A stretch of DNA of 64,000 bases, taken from the NCBI GenBank assembly GCA_029780415.1, contig JAKOYN010000040.1, forward strand, positions 5,580 to 69,579, written 5' to 3'. Numbering within the stretch: position 1 is the first letter of the stretch; each line of letters opens with the position of its first letter. This document shows, one piece after another, positions 55,698 to 64,000 of this stretch. This stretch comes from RXIX01 sp003989075. GTDB lineage: Bacteria > Pseudomonadota > Gammaproteobacteria > Competibacterales > Competibacteraceae. Below the pieces are notes generated by a model. That model was not told where the DNA came from and made no database searches. It saw nothing but the letters and a program-made list of their open reading frames with translations. A program made the translations under genes and the position numbers.

Positions 55698-56591
55698 ATG
55701 AGCACAACTCCTCTCGAAATCAACACGCCCCTGGATGGTGCGACCACGTCCAGCCGCGCGTCGGGCAATCCGCTCTCCAGCACCCAGATCACCGATTACG
55801 ACCACCGGCAGACCGTCGGCAAGATCACTGTCGATAATCCGAAAATGACCTGCCGCGGAGTCAACGTCTATTACGGCGCCAAGCAGGCGCTCAAGAACGT
55901 CAGCCTCGACATCGGCGCCAATGAAGTGATTGCCTTCATTGGCCCGTCCGGCTGCGGCAAGTCCACCTTCCTGCGCTGCCTGAACCGGATGAACGACACC
56001 ATCCCCGGCTGCCGGGTGGCCGGTGAGATTCGCCTCGATCAGGAGGACATCTACGATCGCAGTTTGGATGTGGTGCAATTGCGCGCCCGGGTCGGCATGG
56101 TGTTCCAGAAGCCCAACCCCTTCCCCAAGTCGATCTATGAAAACGTCGCCTACGGGCCACGCATTCACGGCATGGTGCAGAACAAGGCCGAGCTGGATGC
56201 CCTGGTCATTGCCAGCCTGGAGCGCGCCGGGCTGCTCAAGGAAGTGGAAAAGCGCCTTGAGGAACCCGGCACCGGCCTGTCCGGTGGCCAGCAGCAGCGC
56301 CTGTGCATTGCCCGGGCGATTGCGGTCAATCCCGAGGTGATTCTGATGGATGAGCCCTGCTCGGCGCTCGACCCGATCGCTACTGCCAAAATCGAGGAGC
56401 TGATCGACGAGCTGCGCGAGAACTACACCATCGTCATCGTTACCCACTCGATGCAGCAGGCGGCGCGGGTCTCGCAGCGCACCGCCTATTTCCATCTCGG
56501 TGACCTGATCGAGATTGGCGAAACCGACCAGATTTTCACCAATCCCCGGCACAAGCTGACCGAGGATTACATCACCGGCCGCTTCGGCTGA
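55698..56591 (+). CDS. pstB: Phosphate ABC transporter ATPase PstB
   Basis: A 297-residue ATPase that powers phosphate import. Walker A GPSGCGKSTFLRCLNRMND, Q-loop VFQKPNPFPKSIYENVAYG, signature LSGGQQQRLCIARAIAV, Walker B VILMDEPCSALDPIAT and the switch His in IVTHSMQQAARV. A ~45-residue Ser/Thr-rich N-terminal extension precedes the usual start near MTCRGVNVYYGAKQA, giving a longer than usual protein. 38 bases after pstA. Confidence 0.98.
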   Translation: MSTTPLEINTPLDGATTSSRASGNPLSSTQITDYDHRQTVGKITVDNPKMTCRGVNVYYGAKQALKNVSLDIGANEVIAFIGPSGCGKSTFLRCLNRMNDTIPGCRVAGEIRLDQEDIYDRSLDVVQLRARVGMVFQKPNPFPKSIYENVAYGPRIHGMVQNKAELDALVIASLERAGLLKEVEKRLEEPGTGLSGGQQQRLCIARAIAVNPEVILMDEPCSALDPIATAKIEELIDELRENYTIVIVTHSMQQAARVSQRTAYFHLGDLIEIGETDQIFTNPRHKLTEDYITGRFG

Positions 56592-56625
56592 TGCCTTCCT
56601 GACCGACGCGACGGGAGTACCGCAT

Positions 56626-57351
56626 ATGCCTATCAGTCATGACGCTCACACCGTCAAGCAGTTCGATATCCAGCTCGCCAACCTGCGCAATCTGGTTCTG
56701 GAAATGGGCGGGCTGGTCGAGGATCAGATTCAGCGCGCGATCCAGGCGCTGGATGACGAGGATCTGAGCGAAGCGCGTGAGGTGGTGTCGCGCGACCAGA
56801 TCATCAACGGCCTGCAGGTCAAGGCTGACGAGGATTGCATCAGCATCATCGCCCTGCGCCAGCCGGTCGGGGTCGATCTGCGCATGATCATGTCGCTGTC
56901 CAAGGCGGTGACCGATCTGGAGCGGATTGGCGACGAGGCCGAGAAAATTGCCCGGATGACGGTCAAGACCTATGACGGGGTCAGCAGTCCGCCCAGCGCC
57001 AAGCTGCTGCGCGACATCGCGCCCATGGCCAAGCAGGCGACCAGCATGCTGCACGGCTGTCTCGATGCGCTGGCCCGGCTGGATGTTGAGCGGGCGGTGC
57101 AGGTCGCGCGCGGGGATGATGAGCTGGATCAGGAATTCCAGTCGGCGCTGCGCCGGCTGATCACCTACATGATGGAAGACCCGCGCACTATCGGCCATGC
57201 CATCAATGTGATCTTCATCATCAAGGCGCTGGAGCGGATCGGCGATCATTCCAAGAACATCGCCGAGTACATCATCTATCTGGTCAAGGGCAAGGACGTG
57301 CGCCACGTCAAGACCGAAGACCTGAGCAGCGCGGCCAGCGAGCCGGAATAA
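56626..57351 (+). CDS. phoU: Phosphate signalling protein PhoU
   Basis: A 241-residue cytoplasmic protein of two three-helix bundles: MGGLVEDQIQRAIQALDDED, DLRMIMSLSKAVTDLERIGD and the matching second-half motif IIKALERIGDHSKNIAEYII. The E/D-rich repeats bind metal ions. PhoU links PstSCAB to the PhoR kinase and lowers Pho regulon expression when phosphate is ample; phoB and phoR are not in this window. Last gene of the operon, followed by a strong terminator. Confidence 0.97.
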   Translation: MPISHDAHTVKQFDIQLANLRNLVLEMGGLVEDQIQRAIQALDDEDLSEAREVVSRDQIINGLQVKADEDCISIIALRQPVGVDLRMIMSLSKAVTDLERIGDEAEKIARMTVKTYDGVSSPPSAKLLRDIAPMAKQATSMLHGCLDALARLDVERAVQVARGDDELDQEFQSALRRLITYMMEDPRTIGHAINVIFIIKALERIGDHSKNIAEYIIYLVKGKDVRHVKTEDLSSAASEPE

Positions 57352-57382
57352 GCCAGCCTGCAAGCCTCGGCAGACTTCTCAG

Positions 57383-57423
57383 CCGCCGCTCCGGGACCGA
57401 CCCGACGAGCGGCGGTTTTTTTC
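57383..57423 (+). terminator. Strong rho-independent terminator of pst operon
   Basis: CCGCCGCTC (57383-57391) pairs perfectly with GAGCGGCGG (57407-57415) and is followed by seven Ts (57416-57422). It overlaps the stop of the convergent gene. Confidence 0.92.
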
Positions 57424-58306
57424 ATGCCGCGTGGCCCTGCGCCCGCAGCCAGGCGGCGTGCTTGACGCGCATATCGGCCAGCACCTCCAGATCGATCAGA
57501 TCATCGTCGCGGATGCGCTCGTCATAGTTTTCCCAGCCCATGAAGTCGCGCAGCGCCCGCAGCAGTTCGGCATCGCACAGGCCATTGACCACCCCCTTGT
57601 AGAAACCGCGCGCGCGCAGGATCTGCTGCAATTCATTGGCGATGGCGGTATCGATCCGCGCCAGTTGTTCCGGCTCGCTGCGAAAATAGGTCAGGCGGTG
57701 GATGGCGTACAGCCGCTCCAGTTCGGCGATTGGCGTTGGATGGTCATAGACCGAGATATCGACGTAGCGATCATCGAAACCGCCATAGCCGCCACCGGCA
57801 CGCACCACTTTCAGCGCTGCGGACTGCTGGCCGCGCCGATCACCACCGGCGGCCTGTCCCGCCTGCAGGGCGATCATCAGGCGCAGCGCCAATGCGCCCG
57901 GCGTGGTCTCGAAGGCACGCACCATGGCCTGCACCACGCCCGGACCGGCCAAGGTATTGCCCTGCGCCGCACAATGGCGACCCTGCAGGCTGCCGGCCCA
58001 GTCGAAACCGTGCGCACCGGTGAAGCTGGCGCTGCGCCCCTGGGCATCGATGATGCCCACCTGCCGATAATCGCGCTGCGGGTCGCCATCGGTCAGGATG
58101 GCCAGAGCCTGTTCGGGCGACGCGCCATTCTCCAGCAGCGCCAGCCCGCGCGGCCCGTAGCTGGTGTTGCAATAGCATTGCGTGGCCACCGCGCCGACAC
58201 CAGCTTTGGCGAAGGGAATCGAGACGCCGACGTTGGGAAATTTCGACTGCACGGCCACGCCCAGATCGCCGTTATCGGGATCAAAGGCGACGATGGAAAA
58301 GGTCAT
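57422..58306 (-). CDS. DUF1028 family protein with C-terminal peptidoglycan-binding-like part
   Basis: A 294-residue protein. Residues 1-~205 are DUF1028, an Ntn-hydrolase-like family of unknown activity: MTFSIVAFDPDNGDLGVAVQ, AVATQCYCNTSYGPRGLAL, CAAQGNTLAGPGVVQAMVR and GYGGFDDRYVDISVYDH. The last ~85 residues (ANELQQILRARGFYKGVVNG, then AELLRALRDFMGWENYDERI) resemble a short peptidoglycan-binding module seen in some members. No signal peptide. AGGAGG stands upstream of the ATG. It is the last gene of a row with a cupin and a MoeB/ThiF-like gene (18-base gap), hinting at a shared but unknown pathway. Confidence 0.92.
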   Translation of the reverse strand: MTFSIVAFDPDNGDLGVAVQSKFPNVGVSIPFAKAGVGAVATQCYCNTSYGPRGLALLENGASPEQALAILTDGDPQRDYRQVGIIDAQGRSASFTGAHGFDWAGSLQGRHCAAQGNTLAGPGVVQAMVRAFETTPGALALRLMIALQAGQAAGGDRRGQQSAALKVVRAGGGYGGFDDRYVDISVYDHPTPIAELERLYAIHRLTYFRSEPEQLARIDTAIANELQQILRARGFYKGVVNGLCDAELLRALRDFMGWENYDERIRDDDLIDLEVLADMRVKHAAWLRAQGHAA

Positions 58307-58324
58307 GGCAATCCTCCTCGGGAT

Positions 58325-58813
58325 TCAGGTGAGTTGGGTAATCAGCGCGGCATGGCGCGGGTATTGCGCGATCAGCAGGGCGCGATCGGCCAGTTCAAAA
58401 TCGGCAAAATCGAAGCCGGGCGCGACAGTGCAGGTGACCAGACTGAAGGCGGCCGGATCGTCGCTCTCCACGCCAGCACCGAACCAGCAGCCGGCGTGCG
58501 CCACGCCCTGCAACTGCTGATCAGCAGCCGGATCGCTGCCAAGGCGCAGGCAACGGTAATCGCCACCCGTATCGAGCACATGCACGCTCAGCGGCGCGCC
58601 GAGCTGAAAAAACCAGAGTTCATCGGATTTCAGGCGGTGCAGACGCGAGCGCTGGCCAGCGGGCAGCAGGTAGTGGATTGCGGTGAGCAGCGGACGCGGT
58701 CCATGGCGATCGGGCGGATGCAAGGCCAGCGGCGCGGTGTAAATGCGCCGGAAATAGCCGCCTTCGGGGTGCGGTGTCAGATGCAGATGCGCGATCCAGT
58801 CGGCGGCGGTCAT
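58325..58813 (-). CDS. Cupin-fold protein, DUF985 type
   Basis: A 162-residue cytoplasmic protein with the DUF985 cupin pattern: HLTPHPEGGYFRRIYTAP at the N-terminus, LLTAIHYLLPAGQRSRLHRL, SDELWFFQLGAPLSVHVLD, and CTVAPGFDFADFELAD. Cupins of this kind may bind a metal and act on small sugars or acids; no function is established. ATG 58813 overlaps the stop of the upstream MoeB/ThiF-like gene (ATGA), so the two are translated together. Confidence 0.9.
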   Translation of the reverse strand: MTAADWIAHLHLTPHPEGGYFRRIYTAPLALHPPDRHGPRPLLTAIHYLLPAGQRSRLHRLKSDELWFFQLGAPLSVHVLDTGGDYRCLRLGSDPAADQQLQGVAHAGCWFGAGVESDDPAAFSLVTCTVAPGFDFADFELADRALLIAQYPRHAALITQLT

Positions 58814-59556
58814 GGCGCGTGGCCACACACCGGGCAGGCCGGATCACGGGGCAGACGCAGGCTGCGCCATTCCATGCGCGCGGCATCGAGCAGCAGCAGG
58901 CGCCCGGCGAGCGGTTCGCCCAGCCCGCTCAGCAGCTTGATCGCTTCCAAAGCCTGGATGCTGCCAATAATACCGACCACCGGCGCCAGCACGCCGCGCT
59001 GGGCACAGGTTTCAGCGGGCATGGCCGGATCGCGGTACAGACAGCGGTAACAGCCGCCCAAACCATCCGGCCGCCACACCAGCACCTGCCCTTCCAGACG
59101 GATCGCCGCACCGCTGACCAGCGGCGTAGCGGTCGCGACACAGGCGGCGTTGATTGCCAGCCGGGTGGGCAGATTATCGCTGGCGTCGATCACCACATCG
59201 GCAAGGCGCACCTGTTCGCGCAGTTCCGCAGCGTCCAGCGTCCGCGCCAGGGCGATCACCTCAAGGCCGGGATTCAATGCCCGCACAGCATCGCCAGCCG
59301 ATTCGACCTTGAGCCGGCCAATATCCGCCGTGCGGTGGATGATCTGCCGTTGCAGGTTGGACAGGTCCACGGTATCGAAATCGACCAGCGTCAGCCGGCC
59401 AATGCCAGCGGCAGCCAGGTACATGGCCACCGGCGATCCCAAGCCGCCCAGACCGATAAGCAAGGCGTGGGACTGGCGCAACCGCTCCTGACCGGCAATA
59501 TCGAATCCGGGCAGCAGAATGTGCCGACTGTAGCGCAGCAGTTCATCATCGGTCAT
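58810..59556 (-). CDS. MoeB/ThiF-type E1-like adenylyltransferase
   Basis: A 248-residue protein that should adenylate the C-terminal glycine of a ubiquitin-like sulfur carrier (MoaD, ThiS or another). Motifs: RYSRHILLPGFDIAGQERL, the nucleotide loop LLIGLGGLGSPVAMYLAAAG, LVDFDTVDLSNLQRQIIH, VVIDASDNLPTRLAINAACV, and two zinc Cys pairs, CYRC (~173) and CPVC (~241). No rhodanese domain. ATG 59556 follows GAGG at seven bases; ATG 59562 is too close to it. A TATAAT on the same strand (59593-59598) may be its promoter. No moaD, thiS or moa genes are nearby; it heads a cupin-DUF1028 operon instead. Confidence 0.92.
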   Translation of the reverse strand: MTDDELLRYSRHILLPGFDIAGQERLRQSHALLIGLGGLGSPVAMYLAAAGIGRLTLVDFDTVDLSNLQRQIIHRTADIGRLKVESAGDAVRALNPGLEVIALARTLDAAELREQVRLADVVIDASDNLPTRLAINAACVATATPLVSGAAIRLEGQVLVWRPDGLGGCYRCLYRDPAMPAETCAQRGVLAPVVGIIGSIQALEAIKLLSGLGEPLAGRLLLLDAARMEWRSLRLPRDPACPVCGHAP

Positions 59557-59592
59557 GCTCATGCCTCGGCGGGGACGCGGGAAGGAGTGATC

Positions 59593-59598
59593 ATTATA
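59593..59598 (-). promoter_or_regulatory. Possible -10 box for the E1-like/cupin/DUF1028 operon
   Basis: Reading the minus strand, TATAAT lies 37 bases upstream of the ATG at 59556. No -35 match is clear. Confidence 0.35.
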
Positions 59599-59725
59599 GT
59601 GAGCCATCAGGCCAGCACATGCGCCCAGCCCGGCGGAGCCAGGCGCTGAACGGCGCTCCCTGCAACCGGTGTTCCGGGCGTACTATAAGCCGGTTTTCCA
59701 GCCCTTCACCAAGGACTCGCCCGGT

Positions 59726-61636
59726 TTGATCAGCCTTCGCCAACTCTCCCTGCAACGCGGCGGCAAGCCGCTGTTCGACAACAGCTCGCTCACTGTGCAT
59801 CCCGGCTGGAAAGTCGGGGTGATCGGTGCCAATGGCTGTGGCAAATCCACCCTGTTCGCTCTGCTGCGCGACGAACTGCACCCCGACGCCGGTGATATCG
59901 ACCTGCCAGCGCGCTGGGTCATCGCCCATGTCGCCCAGGAAACCCCGGCGCTGCCCGATCCAGCGCTGGAATTCGTCCTCGATGGCGATGCCGAACTGCG
60001 TCAGGTTGAACGCGATCTGCACGCCGCCGAGGCCGCCCACGATGGGGCACGCCAGGCGGAACTGCACGCCCACTTCGACGCCATCGGCGGCTACAGTGCC
60101 CGCGCCCGCGCCGGCAAGCTGATGGCCGGACTCGGCTTCAGCACCGAGCAACTGGCACGGCCGGTCGCGGAATTCTCCGGCGGCTGGCGGGTGCGCCTGA
60201 ATCTGGCGCGGGCGCTGATGTGTCGTTCCGATCTGCTGCTGCTCGACGAACCCACCAATCACCTCGATCTCGACGCGGTGCTGTGGCTGGAACAATGGCT
60301 GCGCGGCTATCCTGGCACCCTGCTGCTGATCTCGCATGACCGCGACGTGCTCGACAACGTAGTCAGTCACATTGCCCATCTTGACCAGCAGCGCATCACC
60401 CTCTATCCGGGCCGCTATGCCGATTTCGAGGAACAGCGCGCCGCGCGGCTGGCTCTGCAGCAGGCCGCCTACGACAAGCAGCAGCGTGAAATCGCCCATC
60501 TGGAAAGTTTCATCACCCGCTTCCGCGCCAAGGCCACCAAGGCCCGTCAGGCGCAAAGCCGCATCAAGGCCCTGGAGCGCATGGAGCGCATCGCCGCCGC
60601 CCATGTCGATTCCCCGTTCAGCTTTGCCTTCGCCGAGCCGGGCCGCTTGCCCAATCCGCTGCTGAGCATTGAAAAAGTTGCTACCGGCTATGACGGGCGG
60701 CGGATTCTCGACGCGGTCAACCTGGTCATCGGTCCTGGAACGCGGCTCGGCCTGCTCGGGCCCAATGGCGCCGGCAAATCAACCCTGATCAAGCTACTCG
60801 CCGGGCTGCTGCCACCGCTGAGCGGGCGCATTGAAGCCGGGCAGGGTCTGGCAATCGGCTATTTCGCCCAGCATCAACTGGAGCAGTTGCGGCCAGACTG
60901 GAGTCCGCTGCGCCACCTGCAGCAACTGAGCGAGCGCGCCAGCGATCAGGAGCTGCGCGACTTTATCGGCGGTTTTGGCTTCCAGGGTGATCGGGCGCTG
61001 GATCCGGTCGCGCCCTTTTCCGGCGGCGAAAAGGCCCGGCTGGCGCTGGCGCTGCTGGTCTGGCAAAAGCCCAACCTGCTGCTGCTTGATGAGCCGACCA
61101 ATCATCTCGATCTGGACATGCGCCACGCTCTGACCCTGGCCCTGCAGGATTATCAGGGTGCGCTGATTGTGGTTTCGCATGACCGCCACCTGCTGCGCAC
61201 CGTGACCGATGAATTCCTGCTGGTAGCGGAAGGCCGGGCGCAGCCGTTTGATGGCGATCTCGACGACTATCGCGACTGGCTCAGCGAACGCCAGCGCCTG
61301 AGCAATCGCGATACCGGTTCCGGCGGCACCGGCACCGGCAACAACGCCGCCGAGCGGCGCGAGCAGAAACGTCAGGAGGCGGAACGCCGCCAGCAGCTCG
61401 CTATCAAACGCAGGCCGCTGGAACAGCAGCTCAAAAAGCTGGAGCAGCGCATGGACAGGCTGCACGCCGAGCAGAAAAAGCTGGATGGTGCCCTGGCCGA
61501 TCCCGCCAGCTATGAAGAGGCCAACAAGGCCCGGCTCAAGGATTGGCTGCTGCGCAAGGGTGAGGTGGATCGGGAACTGGCTGATCTGGAAGGAGAGTGG
61601 CTGGAACTGCAGGAAGCCATCGAGGCACTGGCATGA
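59726..61636 (+). CDS. ABC-F ATPase, YheS type
   Basis: A ~636-residue soluble protein with two ATPase domains: GANGCGKSTLFALLRDEL and FSGGWRVRLNLARALM with LLLLDEPTNHLDLDAVL; GPNGAGKSTLIKLLAGLL and FSGGEKARLALALLVWQKP with LLLLDEPTNHLDLDMRH. A linker with KATKARQAQSRIKALERMER lies between, and a charged coiled-coil tail (ALKRRP-like IKRRPLEQQLKKLEQ) ends it. These fit YheS, a ribosome-associated ABC-F factor. The usual start would be at TTG 59726 (ISLRQLSLQRGGKPLFDN); the frame also has ATG 59669. The next gene overlaps it by four bases. Confidence 0.94.
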   Translation: MISLRQLSLQRGGKPLFDNSSLTVHPGWKVGVIGANGCGKSTLFALLRDELHPDAGDIDLPARWVIAHVAQETPALPDPALEFVLDGDAELRQVERDLHAAEAAHDGARQAELHAHFDAIGGYSARARAGKLMAGLGFSTEQLARPVAEFSGGWRVRLNLARALMCRSDLLLLDEPTNHLDLDAVLWLEQWLRGYPGTLLLISHDRDVLDNVVSHIAHLDQQRITLYPGRYADFEEQRAARLALQQAAYDKQQREIAHLESFITRFRAKATKARQAQSRIKALERMERIAAAHVDSPFSFAFAEPGRLPNPLLSIEKVATGYDGRRILDAVNLVIGPGTRLGLLGPNGAGKSTLIKLLAGLLPPLSGRIEAGQGLAIGYFAQHQLEQLRPDWSPLRHLQQLSERASDQELRDFIGGFGFQGDRALDPVAPFSGGEKARLALALLVWQKPNLLLLDEPTNHLDLDMRHALTLALQDYQGALIVVSHDRHLLRTVTDEFLLVAEGRAQPFDGDLDDYRDWLSERQRLSNRDTGSGGTGTGNNAAERREQKRQEAERRQQLAIKRRPLEQQLKKLEQRMDRLHAEQKKLDGALADPASYEEANKARLKDWLLRKGEVDRELADLEGEWLELQEAIEALA

Positions 61637-62046
61637 ATCCGCATCTGACTGAACGCCTGTTCGCCGCCTTTCCGGCTTTGTTTCGCGGCCGCCAGTTGCC
61701 GGTAACTGAAAATCTGATGGGCTTCGGCTTTGACTGCGGGGATGGCTGGTATGCCCTGATCGAGCAGTTGGCCACCGCTATCAGCGCGCATGCCGCCGCG
61801 ACCGGCCTCAATCCGCTGGCGGTGCAGGTCAAGCAGACATTTGGCACGCTGCGCTTCGATGTGGACGCTGCCGATGCGCATATCCAGGCCCTGTGCGCAG
61901 CGGCGGAGCAGCGCTCCAGCCAGATTTGTGAGCAGTGCGGCGCGCCCGGAGCATTGCGCTATTACCGCCGCCGCCTGCTCGTCTGCTGCGATCGTCACGC
62001 GCCGCCGGGCAGTTGGATTGCGGCGCAGCGCCCCGACGCTGATTAG
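61633..62046 (+). CDS. Small conserved hypothetical protein with zinc-ribbon-like Cys pairs
   Basis: A 137-residue protein starting inside the stop of the ABC-F gene (ATGA). I recall this pattern from conserved hypothetical proteins: GFDCGDGWYALIEQL, AVQVKQTFGTLRFDVD, and SSQICEQCGAPGALR followed by LLVCCDRHAPPG. The CxxC and CCxxH groups could bind zinc. No known function. Tight coupling to the ribosome-associated ATPase may mean a role near translation, which is only a guess. Confidence 0.85.
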   Translation: MNPHLTERLFAAFPALFRGRQLPVTENLMGFGFDCGDGWYALIEQLATAISAHAAATGLNPLAVQVKQTFGTLRFDVDAADAHIQALCAAAEQRSSQICEQCGAPGALRYYRRRLLVCCDRHAPPGSWIAAQRPDAD

Positions 62047-62164
62047 GCGGTTTTCGCATTTGTCCAGTGGATTGCGCATTGCACCATTGGCCGCACGCCC
62101 CTAGCATTATGCGTTTTTCCACACTATCCGCTGCCTTCGCGGCGGTCTCGGCAGAGGTTTTGTC

Positions 62165-62599
62165 ATGGCATCGCTGAAGAAAATCCAGGTCACGTCCACG
62201 CTCGGCCCCAAATTCACCATCGAGAGCCGCATTCGCGATCATCTGATCTATGTCGATCAGCCCACGCCGGGCGGTGATGACAAGGGTCCGACGCCGCTGG
62301 AATACCTGTTCGTATCGCTGGCCGGCTGCATCGGCAGTATCGCGCGTATCGTTGCCAGCCAGCGCCGCCTGCCCCTGCGTGGCATGGAAATCAGCGTCGA
62401 AGGTGAGCTGGATGGCGAGGTGCTGATGGGCAAGAGCACCGCCAATCGCGCCGGTTTTCAGGGCCTGACCGTGAATGTGGTCATTGATGCCGACATGACT
62501 CAGGCGGAGAAGGAAGAGTTCCTGCACGAGGTGGACCGGCGCTGCCCGATCTCCGACAACATCCTCAACACCACGCCGATCAGCTTCAAGGTCTGCTGA
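62165..62599 (+). CDS. OsmC/Ohr family protein
   Basis: A 144-residue protein of the OsmC fold. The peroxidatic Cys is in YLFVSLAGCIGSIARIVA and the second in DRRCPISDNI; GDDKGPTPLEYLF and LRGMEISVEGELDGE are also typical. Members reduce organic peroxides through the two cysteines; some have other roles. It has its own start 118 bases after the preceding gene. Confidence 0.93.
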   Translation: MASLKKIQVTSTLGPKFTIESRIRDHLIYVDQPTPGGDDKGPTPLEYLFVSLAGCIGSIARIVASQRRLPLRGMEISVEGELDGEVLMGKSTANRAGFQGLTVNVVIDADMTQAEKEEFLHEVDRRCPISDNILNTTPISFKVC

Positions 62600-62669
62600 G
62601 GCGAATCACCGGCGCGAGCGGTGGCGCTCGGCTATGCTTGGCCGATTCTCCGCCACCGGCTCACCGCGC

Positions 62670-64000
62670 ATGGACTGGAACCGTCTGCTCTCCCGCGCCC
62701 GCCCGGGTCTGTCCCATCAGCAGCCCGACAGCGAGGCGCGCACCGACTTTCAACGCGACTTTGACCGCATCGTCTTTTCCTCGGCATTTCGCCGCCTGCA
62801 GGACAAGACCCAGGTCTTCCCGCTCTCGCAGAGCGATTACGTCCGCACCCGCCTGACTCACAGCCTGGAAGTGTCCAGCGTTGGCCGCTCGCTCGGCACC
62901 CTGGTGGGCGATTGTGTGATTCGCCGCCACGAACTCAGGAATGTTGACCCGCAGGACTTTGGCGCGGTAGTGGCTGCCGCCTGTCTGGCGCACGACATTG
63001 GCAATCCGCCCTTTGGTCACGCGGGCGAGGATGCGATTCGGCTGTGGTTCACCCATTCGCTGAACGGTCAGGCGTTGCTGGAGCAGTTGGATGCGCCCGA
63101 GCAGCAGGATTTCATCCGCTTTGAAGGCAACGCCCAGGGGTTCCGCATCATCAGTCGCCTGCAAAGTCCGGACAATCGCGGCGGCATGCAACTGACCTGC
63201 GCTACGCTCGGCACCTTCACCAAGTATCCGCGCGCGGCCTGGCTGGCCGATGAGCGGCTGCCTGGCATCGCGTTCAAGAAATTCGGCTTTTATCAGGATG
63301 ACCGTGATCTGTTCACCGAGGTTGCCGGACTGCTCGGCCTGGAGCCGGTCGGTTCGGATGCCTGGAGCCGTCACCCGCTCGCCTATCTGCTGGAAGCCGC
63401 CGACGATATCTGTTACCGGATCATTGATGTCGAGGATGCCTTCCGCCAGCAGCAACTGCCTTATGAACAGGTGCGCGATCTGCTGTTGCCGCTGAGTGGT
63501 GATCCCGATCGTGCCCGGCGCAAGCTGACGCACATCACCCGGCCCAAGGAGCATATCGAGTATCTGCGCGCCAAGGCCATTGGCACGATCATCGATCAGG
63601 TGCATTGCTGTTTCATGGATCATGAGGATGCGATTCTTGCCGGTCAGTTTGCGGATGAGTTGCTCGACAGGATTCCCGCTGCCGAGGCCATGCGTGCTCT
63701 GAAGGCCTGTGGTGAGCAGCAGGTGTATGTGTGCAAGCCGGTGGTGGAAGTGGAAGCGGCTGGTTTCGAGGTGTTGGGTGGTTTGCTGGAGGCGTTTGTG
63801 ACCACGGTGAATGACATCGCCGCGCGCGGTGGGCAGGCGTCGCCCAAGAGCCGCATGCTGATTCATCTGGTGCCGGAGCAGTTTCTTGGTCCTGGGCGTG
63901 TGCCGCATGTTGATCTTTATCGGCGGGTATTGGCCGTGACCGATTTTGTATCCGGCATGACCGATTCCTATGCGGTGGCGCTGTTTAAGAAACTGACGGG
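62670..64000 (+). CDS. dgt: Deoxyguanosinetriphosphate triphosphohydrolase-like protein Dgt (cut by window edge)
   Basis: The first ~443 codons are in the window; the stop lies beyond. It is an HD-domain metal enzyme that removes triphosphate from dNTPs: FDRIVFSSAFRRLQDKTQVF, RTRLTHSLEVSSVGRSLG (first His), LAHDIGNPPFGHAGEDAI (HD) and LLEAADDICYRIIDVEDAF (last Asp). FEGNAQGFRIISRLQ is also characteristic. Typical lengths are 440-505, so only a short tail should be missing. Confidence 0.96.
   Translation, partial: MDWNRLLSRARPGLSHQQPDSEARTDFQRDFDRIVFSSAFRRLQDKTQVFPLSQSDYVRTRLTHSLEVSSVGRSLGTLVGDCVIRRHELRNVDPQDFGAVVAAACLAHDIGNPPFGHAGEDAIRLWFTHSLNGQALLEQLDAPEQQDFIRFEGNAQGFRIISRLQSPDNRGGMQLTCATLGTFTKYPRAAWLADERLPGIAFKKFGFYQDDRDLFTEVAGLLGLEPVGSDAWSRHPLAYLLEAADDICYRIIDVEDAFRQQQLPYEQVRDLLLPLSGDPDRARRKLTHITRPKEHIEYLRAKAIGTIIDQVHCCFMDHEDAILAGQFADELLDRIPAAEAMRALKACGEQQVYVCKPVVEVEAAGFEVLGGLLEAFVTTVNDIAARGGQASPKSRMLIHLVPEQFLGPGRVPHVDLYRRVLAVTDFVSGMTDSYAVALFKKLT

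Noticed and set aside
57431..59050. 539-residue plus-strand open frame
   Set aside because: Antisense to the DUF1028, cupin and E1-like genes; no motif.
62661..63908. 415-residue minus-strand open frame
   Set aside because: Antisense to dgt, which has the full HD motif.

Overview
The window is a GC-rich chromosomal segment, densely coded on both strands, from a free-living Gram-negative bacterium. It is most likely a gammaproteobacterium. Evidence for this is the fused AAK-GNAT ArgA, the succinylase lysine route (dapD and dapE), chorismate synthase, Uup and YheS type ABC-F proteins, PstSCAB-PhoU with the long PstC and PstA variants, and a glycine-zipper lipoprotein. The strong glycogen and phosphate content would fit a glycogen-storing environmental lineage such as Competibacter-like bacteria, but that placement is only inference. 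I see no tRNA, rRNA, CRISPR array, prophage or complete insertion sequence.

Layout. 1-5.8 kb: start of an acyl-CoA dehydrogenase, an unrecognised 449-residue protein, a dCache hybrid histidine kinase and a glycine-zipper lipoprotein. 6.0-9.3 kb: ureDABC, without ureEFG. 9.3-10.9 kb: a large protein carrying an HPr-like domain. 10.9-12.2 kb: a less GC-rich stretch with one orphan ORF. 12.2-18.5 kb: WYL regulator, argA, CpdA-like phosphodiesterase, class II aldolase, MFS permease and aroC. 18.7-21.8 kb: a Ser/Thr kinase with PEGA and MORN domains. 21.9-22.6 kb: repeats and a Cys-rich small ORF. 22.7-29.6 kb: EEP-family hydrolase, Tat-type serine hydrolase, PatB, LysE/ArgO exporter, Mrr nuclease and Uup. 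30-33 kb: a PhnD-like binding protein paired with a hybrid kinase.

33.1-40.5 kb is a minus-strand glycogen operon, glgE-mak-glgC-glgX, which joins the maltose-1-phosphate route to ADP-glucose synthesis and debranching. 40.7-43.8 kb: dapD and dapE with an Rpn-type nuclease gene between them. 44-46.2 kb: a tandem-fused phosphofructokinase whose second half has lost key catalytic residues. 46.3-51.6 kb: a very large PAS-GAF-PAS hybrid kinase with an HPt domain, and an SDR oxidoreductase. 51.8-57.4 kb: pstS-pstC-pstA-pstB-phoU, ending in a strong terminator. 57.4-59.6 kb: a minus-strand operon of a MoeB/ThiF-like activator, a cupin and a DUF1028 protein. 59.7-64 kb: YheS-type ABC-F, a small CxxC protein, an OsmC-family protein and dGTPase (truncated by the window end).

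Together the genes describe carbon storage and glycolytic control, phosphate uptake, nitrogen from urea, amino-acid synthesis and heavy signal transduction: three hybrid histidine kinases and one eukaryotic-type kinase, with no DNA-binding response regulator in sight. The strongest candidates for novelty are the tandem PFK, the HPr-domain protein, the kinase-PEGA-MORN fusion, the DUF1028-cupin-E1-like operon and a recurrent pattern of in-frame tandem duplications in protein linkers.
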